NCBI GenBank assembly: GCA_955652215.1
Contig: CATPAX010000065.1
Coordinates: 1-12,900, forward strand
Origin: an uncultured Solirubrobacteraceae bacterium
GTDB taxonomy: Bacteria; Actinomycetota; Thermoleophilia; Solirubrobacterales; Solirubrobacteraceae
DNA: 12,900 bases
Direction of reading: 5' to 3'
How positions within the stretch are numbered: the stretch's first letter is position 1; each line of letters starts with the position of its first letter. A model generated the notes under the pieces. The model was not told the origin of the DNA. It saw nothing but the letters and a program-made list of their open reading frames with translations, and searched no databases. Shown here piece by piece: positions 12,762-12,900 of this stretch. The position numbers and the translations under genes were made by a program.

Positions 12762-12900
12762 GTGAAGCGTCGTCTGGTTGTAATCGGGGCATTTGTGTTG
12801 CTGGTGGGCGCCGGGCTCGGGGCGGCCGGGGTCGTGTTCGCGTCCTCCCACGCGGGCCTGACAACAGACCCCAGCGCGCTGGCCCGTGTCAGCCTGCCAC
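12762..12900 (+). CDS. Membrane-anchored or secreted protein, N-terminal fragment (3' truncated)
   Basis: The frame from the GTG at 12762 runs off the window after 46 codons. It starts K-R-R-L-V-V-I and has a hydrophobic helix up to about residue 26 (G-A-F-V-L-L-V-G-A-G-L-G-A-A-G-V-V-F-A), then S-S-H-A-G-L-T-T-D-P-S-A-L-A-R-V-S-L-P. This is a signal peptide or N-terminal anchor with the rest outside the membrane. A TTG at 12750 would add four residues. TACCAT at 12745-12750 could be a -10 element for a short leader. Similar N-termini occur on L,D-transpeptidase-like cell-wall proteins of this lineage, but too little is present to assign a function. The 102 bases between ilvD and this start show no other feature. 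Confidence 0.68.
   Translation, partial: MKRRLVVIGAFVLLVGAGLGAAGVVFASSHAGLTTDPSALARVSLP

Noticed and set aside
11091..12851. 586-codon open frame on the - strand opposite ilvD
   Set aside because: Composition is His/Arg/Gly/Pro-rich without any domain pattern, and it is entirely antisense to an intact ilvD.

Overview
The window is GC-rich chromosomal DNA from a bacterium, most likely a high-GC actinobacterium of the Thermoleophilia/Solirubrobacterales type. That placement is an inference. It rests on the gene order, the many starts that lack a Shine-Dalgarno site but carry a TAnnnT hexamer just upstream, and the style of several lineage-typical hypothetical proteins (a signal-anchored protein rich in N/L/T repeats, and an Ala/Arg-rich helical protein). 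No rRNA, tRNA, CRISPR array or insertion sequence was seen.

Positions 1-3972 form a conserved housekeeping block on the + strand: the 3' end of a KH-domain RNA-binding gene (khpA), rimM, trmD, rplS, two tandem type I signal peptidase genes (lepB) and rnhB. These couple ribosome maturation, tRNA modification, protein export and RNA/DNA hybrid removal. Several genes overlap by a few bases. Oddities are a long acidic Ala/Pro tail on ribosomal protein L19, paired cysteines in both LepB proteins, and an rnhB that has no ordinary start codon downstream of the lepB stop.

Positions 4007-7137 hold yraN (inverted, - strand) facing a comM-dprA pair on the + strand. ComM and DprA act on incoming single-stranded DNA in natural transformation. 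The 138-bp divergent gap between yraN and comM has mirrored promoter-like elements and a perfect palindrome. A 314-bp gap with a 12-bp tandem repeat follows dprA and precedes thiD (HMP/HMP-P kinase of thiamine synthesis).

Positions 8358-10880 are the accessory part: a - strand hypothetical gene with a near-consensus promoter, a divergent CGNR zinc-finger regulator, a pair of small uncharacterised genes (one membrane-anchored), and a - strand signal-anchored repeat protein that looks frameshifted. The gap between the hypothetical gene and the CGNR gene carries two nested inverted repeats on one dyad axis. It is the best candidate here for an undescribed regulatory switch.

Positions 10983-12659 encode ilvD (dihydroxyacid dehydratase of branched-chain amino acid synthesis). 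The window ends inside a gene for a membrane-anchored or secreted protein. I found no clear multi-gene novel defence or metabolic system; the most interesting signals are regulatory or concern gene structure.
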